This document shows positions 8,681-17,692 of a stretch of 51,440 nucleotides of DNA, in pieces. This DNA is from a virus. The DNA is taken from positions 1 through 51,440 of the IMG/VR virus record IMGVR_UViG_3300031951_000237; one strand, given 5' to 3'. The position numbers were made by a program, and so were the translations under genes. Below the pieces are notes generated by a model that did not search any database, was not told where the DNA came from, and saw only the letters and a list, made by a program, of their open reading frames with translations. The first letter of the stretch is position 1. Each line of letters opens with the position of its first letter.

Positions 8681-10408
8681 ATGGCTACTTATAACAATTT
8701 TAATACATCAGGATTTGGTCAGAATTTCATAGGAAATAACTCAGCAATAGAAAATAAAGGATTATTTAGTAGAATCTTAAGAACACTTTCTAATTATGGT
8801 ATGAACTATGATGACATGATTATAAAAAATCAAGTCGGTATTGGAATCAATGAAGATCCTTACTCAGCAAAGGGTAATTCTATGTATGATTTCTTTTCAC
8901 AAAGAGCTGTTGCTTCAGTTTTAAATAGAAAATCAATTCCTTATTTAGATAAGTCATATGCTGATAAAAGAAGAATTTTAAGAGAGTATTCAATTAAAGA
9001 TGAAATTAGAGATTTTGTTTCTGCTATATCAGATGAGACAGTAGTTTATAACGAGGATAAAGACTTTTGTTCACCAAGACCGCTGCCTACTGATTATTCA
9101 CAAGAAATAACAGATAAGTATCAAGAATTTTTTGAGAGATTATACACAAAATTTGGATTCTCGGATAATATCACCGCTTGGAATATGTTGAGAGATTTCT
9201 TAATTGATGGATATATTGCAATTGAAATAATTTATGATGATAAAAAGAAAAATGTTATCGGATTCAACAGATTGAGACCCGAGACATTAGTTCCGGCTTA
9301 TGAGCCAAATGTTGGCCACCTTTGGATTCAGTTTCCAGAAGATCCTCAACTTAGGAGAATTTTCTTAGATTCTCAGATTATTTATATATCATATTCCACT
9401 CAAAATGATTATTCGGAAACTTCTTATGTGGAAGGATTAATCAAGCCTTATAACCAATTAAAAATTCTTGAACAAACAAGAATTATGTGGAACGTAACAA
9501 ATGCAATGATTTGGCAAAAATTTACAATTCCAATTAAAGGTTTATCTCGTCAAAGAGCAGAAGAACAGATAGGTCAATTAATTCATGACTATTCGGAGGA
9601 AGTTGAATGGGATGATACCTTAGGAACTTTATCAATAAATGGGTCTAAGCACTTACACTATAACAAACAAATCTGGTTTCCAGAAGGAGATGCCGGAACA
9701 CCGGGATTTGAAATCGTTAAACAAGAGGGACATGACTTAAATGATGAAACAATGTTAAAGTGGTTTCACCAAGGACTTAAAAGAGCTTCAAAAATTCCAC
9801 TTACTCGTTTTGAGGGTGACTCGGGTGGTGGTAACTTAATAACAGATGCCGCTGAGATGACAAGAGATGAAATTAAGTTTCATAATTTTATTAGTAGATT
9901 GAGAGCAAATTTTAAAGAGATTATTGTTAAGCCTCTTAAATTACAAATGCTAATCGAGTTTCCTGAGTTAAAGGATGATGAAGTTTTTGTTAATAGCGTT
10001 GATATCATTTTCTATACTAATCAGATTTTTGAAGAATGGAAAAAAATAAATAATTTAGCTAAAAGAGCTGAGGCTGTTACTACATTAACCGGAATTATGA
10101 ATGGAGAACAACCATATTTTCACATTGAGTGGATTATGGATAATGTCTTTAAATTAACACCTGAAGAAAAAACTGAAAACCAAAGATATTGGGCTAAAGA
10201 TGCCGCTAATAAAGCGGCTGCTGGTGCGGCTGGTGCTGCTCCTGGTGCTGAAGGTGGTGCTCCAGTTGAAGGAGAAATGCCGGCTGAAGGTGGAGAAGCT
10301 CCTGTTGAGGGTGGTGGTGAAGCTCAAGCAGGAGCTCAAGATGCTCCAGAGGCACCTGCTGAAGGAGGAGGAGAAGCGCCCGCTGAAGGAGGAGAATTTG
10401 AGTTTTAA
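8681..10408 (+). CDS. 20: Portal protein (gp20-like)
   Basis: This 575-residue protein matches T4 gp20 in length (524) and layout: an N-terminal wing, a helical stem and a clip, with recognisable stretches such as PYNQLKILEQTRIMWN, RAPF-like RASKIPLTRFEGDSGG and DAAEMTRDEIKFHNFI. It forms the dodecameric ring at the capsid vertex through which DNA is packaged. Residues ~510-575 are a low-complexity Gly/Ala/Pro/Glu tail (repeats such as APAEGGGEAP) that T4 gp20 lacks. The stop codon shares TTAA (10405-10408) with the convergent gene. It lies upstream of the protease-scaffold and capsid genes, as in T4, but separated by a minus-strand block. Confidence 0.93.
   Translation: MATYNNFNTSGFGQNFIGNNSAIENKGLFSRILRTLSNYGMNYDDMIIKNQVGIGINEDPYSAKGNSMYDFFSQRAVASVLNRKSIPYLDKSYADKRRILREYSIKDEIRDFVSAISDETVVYNEDKDFCSPRPLPTDYSQEITDKYQEFFERLYTKFGFSDNITAWNMLRDFLIDGYIAIEIIYDDKKKNVIGFNRLRPETLVPAYEPNVGHLWIQFPEDPQLRRIFLDSQIIYISYSTQNDYSETSYVEGLIKPYNQLKILEQTRIMWNVTNAMIWQKFTIPIKGLSRQRAEEQIGQLIHDYSEEVEWDDTLGTLSINGSKHLHYNKQIWFPEGDAGTPGFEIVKQEGHDLNDETMLKWFHQGLKRASKIPLTRFEGDSGGGNLITDAAEMTRDEIKFHNFISRLRANFKEIIVKPLKLQMLIEFPELKDDEVFVNSVDIIFYTNQIFEEWKKINNLAKRAEAVTTLTGIMNGEQPYFHIEWIMDNVFKLTPEEKTENQRYWAKDAANKAAAGAAGAAPGAEGGAPVEGEMPAEGGEAPVEGGGEAQAGAQDAPEAPAEGGGEAPAEGGEFEF
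10205..10400 (+). repeat. Low-complexity Gly/Ala/Glu repeat at portal C-terminus
   Basis: Imperfect repeats based on GCTGAAGGTGGAGAAGCTCC encode PAEGGEAPVEGGGEA-like segments. They form an acidic, probably disordered tail on the portal protein. Confidence 0.75.
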
Positions 10409-10839
10409 GAGTTAAGAATGTCTAAGTCAAAGTCGGTAAGAGAATCAATTCCTTTATCTAAAATTTTATCTAAGATATCATCTTTTGAAATCCATTCTTT
10501 TTTATATTTTTTTATCAAATATAAAATTTCTTCCTCGACATTCCTTTGATAATTGTTGTAGTATTTTGTTTTTATAAAATCGTCATTGATTATTTGTCTT
10601 GTTAAATCAATCAATTTAAATTTTAAATTATAACTATTGTAGAGGATATCTAGCTTTTTTAGCAAATAATCATTTAGAATTGCAAACATACATTCAAAGT
10701 TATTCTCGTCTGTATATTCTACTATAGATATTTTACTGTATAGACTTTGAATATACTCTACCTCTGTAGAGCTCATTTTTTTCAATAATTTATCCAACTC
10801 ATACTGAGTGTGTTGAGTTACAACTTTATAAAATTTCAT
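10405..10839 (-). CDS. Hypothetical protein with C-terminal ILDKI-GIDSLT motif
   Basis: This 144-residue helical, Lys- and Tyr-rich protein is mostly unrecognised. The C-terminus DDILDKILDKGIDSLTDFD resembles the short helical motif ending many Bacteroidota proteins (DUF6576-like, typically ILDKI...G..SLT..E...L). The same motif appears in the otherwise unrelated protein at 38909-39352. It overlaps the upstream gene by 4 bp and converges on the portal gene with shared stop bases. Confidence 0.55.
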   Translation of the reverse strand: MKFYKVVTQHTQYELDKLLKKMSSTEVEYIQSLYSKISIVEYTDENNFECMFAILNDYLLKKLDILYNSYNLKFKLIDLTRQIINDDFIKTKYYNNYQRNVEEEILYLIKKYKKEWISKDDILDKILDKGIDSLTDFDLDILNS

Positions 10840-11270
10840 GCCGCCATTTTTGGTAATTCAAAATAAAAATTATCTATTTGACCTTCTATATTTATATGTT
10901 GAAATAGTTTTAAATCTATGTCGGATTCAAGTATATTTTTAACTTTTTTACCCCAGTTCGTGTCTAAAAAGGTAACATCAATTTTTAAGTTAATGATTTG
11001 GTTGTTTAGGATAATAAAAACAAATTTATTTATAACAGAACAAACATTTACCAAAGCGGTTGTGTATTTAAAATCATCCGAAACACTAACATAAAAGACA
11101 CTTTGATTATTTGGTATTTCAACATCAAATTGAATTTTTTTACCTTCTTCTAATAAAATATTTAGGTTTATTTCTCTTTTGTATTTTTTCCAATTACTAA
11201 ATCGTGATAGAATGTCTTCATAATCCTCTATTTTGGAATTATTTAATTCTATTTCAAATGTCCTTTTCAT
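10836..11270 (-). CDS. Hypothetical protein
   Basis: This 144-residue protein shows alternating beta-strand character and no recognised motif. It is the middle gene of a tight minus-strand operon: its start shares a base with the RNase R stop codon, and its stop overlaps the next start by 4 bp. No membrane segment or signal peptide is seen. A partnership with the RNase is possible only on grounds of position. Confidence 0.55.
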   Translation of the reverse strand: MKRTFEIELNNSKIEDYEDILSRFSNWKKYKREINLNILLEEGKKIQFDVEIPNNQSVFYVSVSDDFKYTTALVNVCSVINKFVFIILNNQIINLKIDVTFLDTNWGKKVKNILESDIDLKLFQHINIEGQIDNFYFELPKMAA

Positions 11271-13147
11271 TAGAATAATTTAAAGTCAATTTGCTTTTTT
11301 TCTAAATCAACTGTTGATACTATAACTTTTAAAGGATCCCCTAGTCTAATTTTATTACCCATTTCATCTGAAATAGTATAATGTTCTAAATCTACTTTTA
11401 CTTTACCTATTGTATTATATCTTATCATTCCCTCGCATTTGGATTCGGTTAATTCTACATAAATTCCCCAATCTGTTACACCTGATACAATTCCGTCAAA
11501 AACTTGACCAATTTTATCTTGTAAAAACTCAGCTTGTTTGTATTTTATAGAGTCTCTTTGTGCTTTTGCTGCTATTAATTCTCTACTAGAACACCAACTA
11601 GCATTTTCTTCAATTTTAGCAGGATTTCCTTGTTTTCCTTTATTTAAAAAATCAAATAAAATTCTATGTGTGATTAAATCCGGATATCTTCTAATTGGAG
11701 ATGTAAAGTGAGAATAGTGACTGAAACCTAATCCATAGTGACCAATGTTCTTGATAGTATATTTAGCCTTAGACATACATCTGGTAACTAAAGTCTCTAT
11801 CATGTTTTCTTCAGGAGTTCCTTTTATTTCTTTTAGTAGTTGATTAATTGATTTTTTTAAATCATCTCCTTCTCCTTCTATTTTAACATTGTGTCCAAAA
11901 TTCTCACAAACTCCTACTAGTTGTTGTAATTTTTCCATATTTGGTGTATCGTGTATTCTATAAACATTAAACCATTGATTTTCTGAAAGTATTTTAGCAA
12001 CTGATTTGTTAGCTAGTAACATAAATTCTTCAATAAGTTTGTTAGCTTCTTTTTGTTCTTTGAAATAAACTCCAATAGGTTTTTTATTATCTTCTGCTAA
12101 TTTAAAACGAACTTCAATTCCTCCCATTTCGATTGAACCATCTTTTATTCTTTTCTTTCTAATTTTCTGAGCTAATGTATTAAGAACTCTTATTTCATTG
12201 TGAAAGTCTCCGTCAGATCCTTCGATTATTTCTTGAGCTTCTTCGTAAGTAAATCTTCTATCTGAGTGTATAACCGTTTTTCCGTGCCACTCTTTAATAA
12301 TTTTCCCATCTTTATCTATATTGAATATTACAGAAAAGGCCAAACGATCTTCATGTGGCTTTAGTGAGCAAATTCCGTTACTTAGTCTCTCAGGTAACAT
12401 CGGAACGCATCTATCAACTAAATATACCGATGTTGCTCTTTTGTAAGCTTCTTCATCTAGTTTAGTTCCTGGTTTTACATAGTGACCAACGTCTGCTATA
12501 TGAACTCCTACTTCAATATTATTTTCGTTGATTATTTGTATTGAAAGAGCGTCATCAAAATCTCTAGCATCGACCGGATCTATTGTTAGTGTTGTTACAC
12601 TTCTTAAATCTTTTCTTTTTAGTATTTCATTTTCAAATATTACTTCAGGTACTAATTCTGACTCATTTAAAACTTCTTGTGGAAAATCAACCGGTAGATT
12701 ATACTCATACATTATTGAGTTCATTTCCGCGTTGTTATCACCTGCGTCTCCGAGTATTTTAGTTATTTTACCCTGTGGTGACTTAGAATCTTCCCATTTT
12801 GTTAGTTCTACAATAACTTTTTGTCCGTCTTTTGCAACTAATCCACCTTTGATATAAAAATCTACTGATAATTTATCACTGTCTGGTATTACAAATGTCG
12901 ACTTTTTTCCTATTTGAACTCTACCAACAAAATCTGTTCTAAATCTTGAAACTGTTTCAATTACTTTCCCCTCTAATTTCTTTTCACCTTTAAATATTTC
13001 TACTTTTACTTTATCTAAGTGTAGTGAGTTATGAGTATTTTTTCTGTGTATAAAAATTGACTTTTCTCCAATTGTTATGTTTGCATTTCCACTATTTGAG
13101 AACTCTATTTGACCTTCATATCGATCACCTTCTATTATGTTTATCAT
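11270..13147 (-). CDS. rnr: RNase R / RNase II-family 3'-5' exoribonuclease
   Basis: This 625-residue protein has the RNB catalytic block LTIDPVDARDFDDALSI. Asp190, Asp196, Asp198 and Asp199 have the same spacing as the metal-binding aspartates of E. coli RNase II. It also contains GVHIADVGHYVKPG, DRCVPMLPERLSNGICSL, and the HYGLGFSHYSHFTSPIRRYPDL active-site region near residue 475. An N-terminal cold-shock-like region and a C-terminal S1 domain (FDGIVSGVTDWGIYVELTE) complete the family layout; it is slightly shorter than E. coli RNase R (813). The enzyme digests structured RNA processively and in bacteria clears nonstop mRNA during trans-translation. Since this phage also has a tmRNA, a joint role is plausible but inferred. 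Confidence 0.93.
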   Translation of the reverse strand: MINIIEGDRYEGQIEFSNSGNANITIGEKSIFIHRKNTHNSLHLDKVKVEIFKGEKKLEGKVIETVSRFRTDFVGRVQIGKKSTFVIPDSDKLSVDFYIKGGLVAKDGQKVIVELTKWEDSKSPQGKITKILGDAGDNNAEMNSIMYEYNLPVDFPQEVLNESELVPEVIFENEILKRKDLRSVTTLTIDPVDARDFDDALSIQIINENNIEVGVHIADVGHYVKPGTKLDEEAYKRATSVYLVDRCVPMLPERLSNGICSLKPHEDRLAFSVIFNIDKDGKIIKEWHGKTVIHSDRRFTYEEAQEIIEGSDGDFHNEIRVLNTLAQKIRKKRIKDGSIEMGGIEVRFKLAEDNKKPIGVYFKEQKEANKLIEEFMLLANKSVAKILSENQWFNVYRIHDTPNMEKLQQLVGVCENFGHNVKIEGEGDDLKKSINQLLKEIKGTPEENMIETLVTRCMSKAKYTIKNIGHYGLGFSHYSHFTSPIRRYPDLITHRILFDFLNKGKQGNPAKIEENASWCSSRELIAAKAQRDSIKYKQAEFLQDKIGQVFDGIVSGVTDWGIYVELTESKCEGMIRYNTIGKVKVDLEHYTISDEMGNKIRLGDPLKVIVSTVDLEKKQIDFKLF

Positions 13148-13157
13148 AGAAGTTGTA

Positions 13158-13556
13158 TTATTCAGAATCTTTTTGTTTAGTTTCTTTCTTTGAAATGTTT
13201 TCTACTCCGTATTTTTTTAGGAGAGTTTTTTTCATTTTTCCCATTAATTTTTTATTCTGTATAGGGTAATCCACTCCGTAGTTTTTTTGTAAAGTCTCTT
13301 TTCTTTTCTTTTCTGAGCATTTTCTACAATTATATTCTCCCCAGTTGTTATCATATTTGACGTAGTTTTTAAAAATAACTTCTTTTTCTAAACCACACAT
13401 ATCACATTTGCATTTAATCTTGTAATGAGATCCTTTAGACATTAGTTCAACGGGTATTAAAAGATTTTCTCCAATTAATACTTCGTAACCAAGATCCTCA
13501 TAGTATTGATAATTGGATTCAGTAATCTTAATCTTTATTTCTCTGGTAAGAATCAT
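13158..13556 (-). CDS. Zinc-ribbon protein, probable remnant or relative of a homing-endonuclease-type protein
   Basis: This 132-residue protein has two CxxC pairs (KCKCDMCG and YNCRKC) that should form a zinc ribbon. Then follow two copies of an (L)xxKYGVxxxxxK-like unit (LQKNYGVDYPIQNKK and LLKKYGVENISKK). This arrangement is common at the N-terminus of larger phage proteins with a nuclease domain further on, and no such domain is left here. It is either a truncated copy or a stand-alone DNA-binding version. It lies 10 bases upstream of the RNase R gene on the same strand. Confidence 0.5.
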   Translation of the reverse strand: MILTREIKIKITESNYQYYEDLGYEVLIGENLLIPVELMSKGSHYKIKCKCDMCGLEKEVIFKNYVKYDNNWGEYNCRKCSEKKRKETLQKNYGVDYPIQNKKLMGKMKKTLLKKYGVENISKKETKQKDSE

Positions 13557-13661
13557 AAAAAACCGTTTAAAATTTAAAGTTATTTATTAAATAGTTTCTT
13601 CTTCCTACTAATGTTTTACATGTCTTTTTATTTTCAGTAGTTCTCGAGGACTATAAAAAAT

Positions 13662-13687
13662 CCACCTTTTAAAATAGGTGGTTTTTT
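13662..13687. terminator. Bidirectional rho-independent terminator between divergent genes
   Basis: The stem CCACCT/AGGTGG has an 8-base loop and is flanked by A6 and T6, so it could work on either strand. It sits between two genes that diverge (13556 minus, 13739 plus), so no annotated gene ends here. A short transcript from 13557-13660 would be one explanation. Confidence 0.65.
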
Positions 13688-13691
13688 ATTA

Positions 13692-13701
13692 GGAATATAT
13701 A
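13692..13701 (+). promoter_or_regulatory. Late-type promoter motif upstream of protease-scaffold
   Basis: GGAATATATA lies 37 bases before the ATG, just after the terminator. The A-rich leader that follows has no Shine-Dalgarno sequence. Confidence 0.45.
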
Positions 13702-13738
13702 CAACAACTTTAAAAGGGTAAAAAATAATTATTTTTGA

Positions 13739-15832
13739 ATGAAACCAGTATTAATCGTAGAAAACTCTACTAGTTCGTTGATACGAGAAAATGCTTCCGG
13801 TAAAAAAGATTACGTTTTAGGTGGAACCTTCACAGAATTTGGTGTGAAGAACCGTAATGAACGTATTTACACGGCAGACAGATTCTTACCAGCGTTAGAT
13901 GAGTTAAATGAAAGAATGAGCAGTTTAGGTGCTGTTTACGGTGAATTTGATCACCCAGATGTTTTTGACACTTCGTTAGCAAGAGCATCACACGTAATCA
14001 CCAAGGCACAATATGTTAAAGAACAAAATATTGTATCAGGTGAAATTAGACTTCTAAGTACTTATTGGGGTAAAGAGGCAAAAGCATTAGTAGATGATGG
14101 TTGTCCAGTTTTCGTTTCTTCTAGAGCGGCTGGTATCACTGAATCGGATGGTTCTGTTTCTTTGAAGAAGTTATTTACATATGACATCGTTGCTGATCCA
14201 GGATTTGCTTCGGCTAAAATGTCTGTAAAGGTACTAAATGAATCTTTAGGTTATACTAACCCAAAATCTAACTTTAGGATATATGAAATGTCCGACGAGT
14301 CAAAAATAAATGAATTATTCAACATGAACAAGAACGAATTTGTTACAAAAAAACAGTTGACTGATTATTCAAAGTATCTAGTAAATGAGATTGCTTCTAC
14401 TAAAAAAGAAGTTAAATCTGCTATTTCTAAAGGTGATATGGCTCCTAAGAAATTAGAGCAATTGCTTGAATACTATGAAGAATTAAACACAACTAATGAG
14501 AAAGTAGTTAAGTATTTAGATTACTTAGCAGAGAAAATTCAGGTAGTGGTTAATGAGAACAAATCTCTTAAATCTACAACTGAGAAATTAGCTAAACACA
14601 ATGACTATTTAGCTGAAAATCTTGAAAAGGCTATTAATTACACTGAGTATGTAGCTGAGAATCTTGATAAAAACATTGAGTATTCTGAGTATGTAGCAGA
14701 AAACTTAGATAAAAACATTTCTTATTCTGAGTATATCGCTGAGAATCTTGATAAGAATATTTCTTATTCTGAGTATTTAGCAGAAAACTTAGATAAAAAC
14801 ATTGCTTACTCTGAATACATCGCAGAAAACTTAGACAAAAACATTGCTTACTCTGAATACATCGCAGAAAACTTAGACAAAAACATTGCTTACTCTGAAT
14901 ATATCGCAGAACATGTTGATAATTCAATTGCTTACTCTGAGTATTTAGCAGAACATGTTGAAGGTAACATCGCTTACTCTGAGTACATTGCTGAGCATTT
15001 AGATGATAATATCGCTTATTCAGAATATATCGCAGAAAATTTAGATAAATCAATTTCTTATCAAGGAATGATTGTTGAGAAATTAAACTCTAAAGGTGGT
15101 AAATTATTTGAAAATAATGAAGAAGAGAATTTTCCTTCACTTTCAGCTGCAGGTTTTGAAGCAGTAGAAGACGAGGATGAGAATGAAAACAATTATGATT
15201 ATAAAGGTGTTCCTTCTCATGAAGAGGAAGAATCCTATTCTTATGAAAATGAAGATGAAAACGAAGATGATGAAGAATGTGGTCCAAATTCTTATGAAGT
15301 AAGTGGTCACGAAGATTCTGAATTGTCTGAGTCAATTAATAAACTTATTGAAGAAGCTAAAAAACGTAAAGTTTCTGAAACAACTGACTTGAATTTCTTA
15401 AAATTCTTAAACAAGTCACAAGTTGACAGCTTTTATGCACTTTCTGATGAAGAACAAGAAACTGTTAAACTACACATAAACGAAAGTAGTTATTTTACAC
15501 AGAAGGAAGTTCTATCATTAATCGCTGAAGCTCTATCTACAAAGAATGAAACTCTAGAAGAAAGAGTAATCAGATTAATGCCTGAAAACACTAAGGCAAT
15601 CTGGAGTCAAATGAACGAATCAGCTAAAAAATCTATCTTATCACAAGCTAGACTTTATCCATCTGAAGTTTTAATGACTGAATCACAAGTTGAGCATTTC
15701 TGGTTAACTAGAAACCTCAAAAAGAATGAATCTGTAACTAAAAAATTAGTTGCTCACGAGACTTTGATACAAGAAGATAAACTTTCTGATAATGAAGCTC
15801 AAGCTATTTTAGAAAGATTCAAAAAGATTTAA
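13739..15832 (+). CDS. 21: Prohead protease fused to scaffold (gp21/gp22-like)
   Basis: This is a 697-residue protein. Residues 1-~180 match the T4 gp21 serine protease family: GEFDHP with H72 and VFVSSRAAG with S127, a His-Ser spacing equal to that of T4 gp21 (H85/S140). Residues ~185-290 are a helical, charged segment. Residues 290-443 are eleven 14-residue repeats of the type YIAENLDKNIAYSE, residues ~460-520 are very acidic, and the rest is helical as in scaffold proteins. T4 encodes protease (212 aa) and scaffold (269 aa) separately. Here both lie in one chain, directly before the capsid gene. Each repeat carries a Leu/Val/Ile-Ala-Glu step that fits the gp21 cleavage rule, so the scaffold is probably cut into small peptides during maturation. 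Confidence 0.85.
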   Translation: MKPVLIVENSTSSLIRENASGKKDYVLGGTFTEFGVKNRNERIYTADRFLPALDELNERMSSLGAVYGEFDHPDVFDTSLARASHVITKAQYVKEQNIVSGEIRLLSTYWGKEAKALVDDGCPVFVSSRAAGITESDGSVSLKKLFTYDIVADPGFASAKMSVKVLNESLGYTNPKSNFRIYEMSDESKINELFNMNKNEFVTKKQLTDYSKYLVNEIASTKKEVKSAISKGDMAPKKLEQLLEYYEELNTTNEKVVKYLDYLAEKIQVVVNENKSLKSTTEKLAKHNDYLAENLEKAINYTEYVAENLDKNIEYSEYVAENLDKNISYSEYIAENLDKNISYSEYLAENLDKNIAYSEYIAENLDKNIAYSEYIAENLDKNIAYSEYIAEHVDNSIAYSEYLAEHVEGNIAYSEYIAEHLDDNIAYSEYIAENLDKSISYQGMIVEKLNSKGGKLFENNEEENFPSLSAAGFEAVEDEDENENNYDYKGVPSHEEEESYSYENEDENEDDEECGPNSYEVSGHEDSELSESINKLIEEAKKRKVSETTDLNFLKFLNKSQVDSFYALSDEEQETVKLHINESSYFTQKEVLSLIAEALSTKNETLEERVIRLMPENTKAIWSQMNESAKKSILSQARLYPSEVLMTESQVEHFWLTRNLKKNESVTKKLVAHETLIQEDKLSDNEAQAILERFKKI
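14606..15067 (+). repeat. Eleven 42-bp repeats in scaffold region
   Basis: Eleven consecutive 42-bp units encode 14-residue repeats at residues 290-443. Two or three central units are nearly identical in DNA, whereas outer units differ at many synonymous positions. This indicates an old array kept by selection on the protein, with local recent duplication. Confidence 0.9.
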
Positions 15833-15875
15833 TCTATAAAAAATCCACACCTTCAAAAATTAGGGAAATAAAGGG

Positions 15876-15884
15876 TTATATATA
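15876..15884 (+). promoter_or_regulatory. Late-type promoter motif upstream of major capsid gene
   Basis: TTATATATA is followed by a 27-base leader made almost only of A and T, with no Shine-Dalgarno sequence, as expected for a highly expressed gene in Bacteroidota. Confidence 0.5.
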
Positions 15885-15911
15885 GATAACAAAAAAAAAT
15901 AAATTTAAACT

Positions 15912-17618
15912 ATGTCACACATTAGAATAGACAAATCAAAAGCTCTTAAGAAGTGGTCTCCAGTTCTTGAGAACATGGGTGTAGCAGGTGAAGACAGACT
16001 TGATTGGATGTCAGAATATGCTGAGTATCACTCAATTAATGAGAACGCGTATGTAAACGCTTCTAACGTAGCTGGTATGGGTGCAGTATTGAACCCAGTA
16101 ATTGGTGGTCCTGCTGGAACAACAGTAGGTGCTAACTACACAGGAACTCCTGGTTCTGGTGATGTTGGTCAAAACCTATTACCTGTAGCTATGAAAATCG
16201 CAGCTCAAACAATCGGTCTTGACCTTGTTGCTGTTAAACCTTCTCCAGGTCCAAAAATCGACTTACTTTACATTGACTTCCAATATGATGATACAAGATT
16301 GGGACAACAAGATGAAAGACCACAAGTTTTCAAATTAAACGTTGATGATGCTGCTCAGAAAGCTGCTGTAAATGCTACTTTGACAGCTAACGCTGGTGCT
16401 CAAACACAAGGTGGTCTTCAAGGAAGATGGTTCACAAACATCTACGGTTCAACTGTAAATGCTGCTGCTGATCCAGGTGGTTCTAGAGCGGGTGTTGTTG
16501 AATTCTTAGGATTCTCTCGTATTGATGGTTATCCAATGTTTAGAGCTTTCAGACAATTTAATACATCTCATACAGCTGTTAATAGTGGTGCTGGTGCTCT
16601 TTGGTCATTTGATGAAACAAGAAACACTTTCAATGCAACTATGTCAATGGTTGATCAAATCGCTACAGTAGGTACTGTATCTGTTACTCCAGGTGCTGCT
16701 AACTTAACAGTTGAATTAGTATCAGCTCTTGAAGATCATATCCCTGGATTCTCTTCAAACTGGACATCAGGAGCTTCTGGATTTACTGGAAACTACCCAA
16801 TGTCTCGTCAGGATGATGATGATACTTACTCAGGTGTTATCGGTCCAAAAATCTCTTCTAAAACTATCGCAGTTGGTACTATCGAAGTATCTTCAGCTCT
16901 TAGAAGAACTGAAATTGAAGATATCAAAGCTAACACAGGTATGGATATCGTTCAAAAAATGGAATCTATTCTTGTTAATGAATTATCTCAAACAATCTCT
17001 AAGCAAATCGTTGCTAAGATTTTTGAATTAGGTGATCTTAACAGAACTTCAGCTCCAGCAGCAGGTGCAGCATTAACTGGTGACCCAGCTGGTAAGACTA
17101 TCTTCGACTTAAACACAGCTTATGTTGGTACAGGTGGTCCTGGTGGTGAAACTACTCACGCTGTTCAAAGAAAGCTTGTCACTAAGATTGCTCACGCTTC
17201 TAACTATATCGCAACTGAAGGTCGTGTAGGTCCTGCTCAGTACGTTATTACAAACGGAGGTCTTGCTGCAGCTCTATCTGATATCGCTGGTTATACAATT
17301 AACCCGTTGAAGTCTAAAATGAATGCTTCTGGACAACTTTACCCTGTAGGTTCAATTGGTGATATTTCAATCTATGTTGATCCATATATGAAATATAACG
17401 ACAACAGAATCGTTCTTGGTAGAAAGAACAATCCTGACCAACCAGGTATCATTTTCGTACCTTACTTAATGGCTCAGTCAATCTCTATCATTTCTGAAGC
17501 TACATTCGCTCCAAGAATGTTACTAAGAAGTAGATATGCAGTTGCTGAAGTTGGTTGGTTCCCACAAAAGCAATTTATGACTATCAAAGTTGTAGATGCA
17601 GCTGGTTTCCTTAACTAA
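15912..17618 (+). CDS. 23: Major capsid protein (gp23-like)
   Basis: This 568-residue protein follows the gp23 plan. It starts with a short helical leader (KALKKWSPVLENMG resembles the T4 LLNKWKPLLEGEG leader) and has a central HK97-type fold with SSALRRTEIEDIKANTGMD. Its C-terminal part runs YVITNGGLAAALSDI, VYVD-like ISIYVDPYMKYND and FAPRMLLRSRYAVAEVGWF. A likely maturation site is SINE|N after residue 44, matching the protease rule and leaving a mature protein that begins NAYVNASN. It is preceded by the protease-scaffold gene, the T4 order. The codons are richer in G and C than those of the neighbours, consistent with very high expression. A strong terminator follows. Confidence 0.95.
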   Translation: MSHIRIDKSKALKKWSPVLENMGVAGEDRLDWMSEYAEYHSINENAYVNASNVAGMGAVLNPVIGGPAGTTVGANYTGTPGSGDVGQNLLPVAMKIAAQTIGLDLVAVKPSPGPKIDLLYIDFQYDDTRLGQQDERPQVFKLNVDDAAQKAAVNATLTANAGAQTQGGLQGRWFTNIYGSTVNAAADPGGSRAGVVEFLGFSRIDGYPMFRAFRQFNTSHTAVNSGAGALWSFDETRNTFNATMSMVDQIATVGTVSVTPGAANLTVELVSALEDHIPGFSSNWTSGASGFTGNYPMSRQDDDDTYSGVIGPKISSKTIAVGTIEVSSALRRTEIEDIKANTGMDIVQKMESILVNELSQTISKQIVAKIFELGDLNRTSAPAAGAALTGDPAGKTIFDLNTAYVGTGGPGGETTHAVQRKLVTKIAHASNYIATEGRVGPAQYVITNGGLAAALSDIAGYTINPLKSKMNASGQLYPVGSIGDISIYVDPYMKYNDNRIVLGRKNNPDQPGIIFVPYLMAQSISIISEATFAPRMLLRSRYAVAEVGWFPQKQFMTIKVVDAAGFLN

Positions 17619-17639
17619 TATTAAGTTACCAAATATTCA

Positions 17640-17667
17640 AAAAAGACCTCTAAATGAGGTCTTTTTT
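17640..17667. terminator. Terminator after major capsid gene
   Basis: The GACCTC/GAGGTC stem (17645-17661) with a 5-base loop is flanked by A5 and T6. An in-frame ATG at 17654 lies inside this hairpin and is not a credible start for the next gene. Confidence 0.9.
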
Positions 17668-17678
17668 GTTTTATATAA

Positions 17679-17688
17679 ATAATATATA
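17679..17688 (+). promoter_or_regulatory. Late-type promoter motif 4 nt before ATG
   Basis: ATAATATATA ends four bases before the ATG at 17693, and a TATAAATA identical to the T4 late consensus overlaps it at 17674-17681. This motif supports 17693 rather than 17654 as the start of the NFACT-R gene. Confidence 0.55.
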
Positions 17689-17692
17689 TGTA

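Noticed and set aside
14634-15335. Minus-strand open frames opposite the scaffold repeats
   Set aside because: They mirror the repetitive coding sequence, and have no start context or recognisable protein.
17654-17692. Upstream ATG extending the NFACT-R gene by 13 residues
   Set aside because: It lies inside the terminator hairpin of the capsid gene and upstream of the promoter motif; the MKYLKYFE start at 17693 matches another protein.
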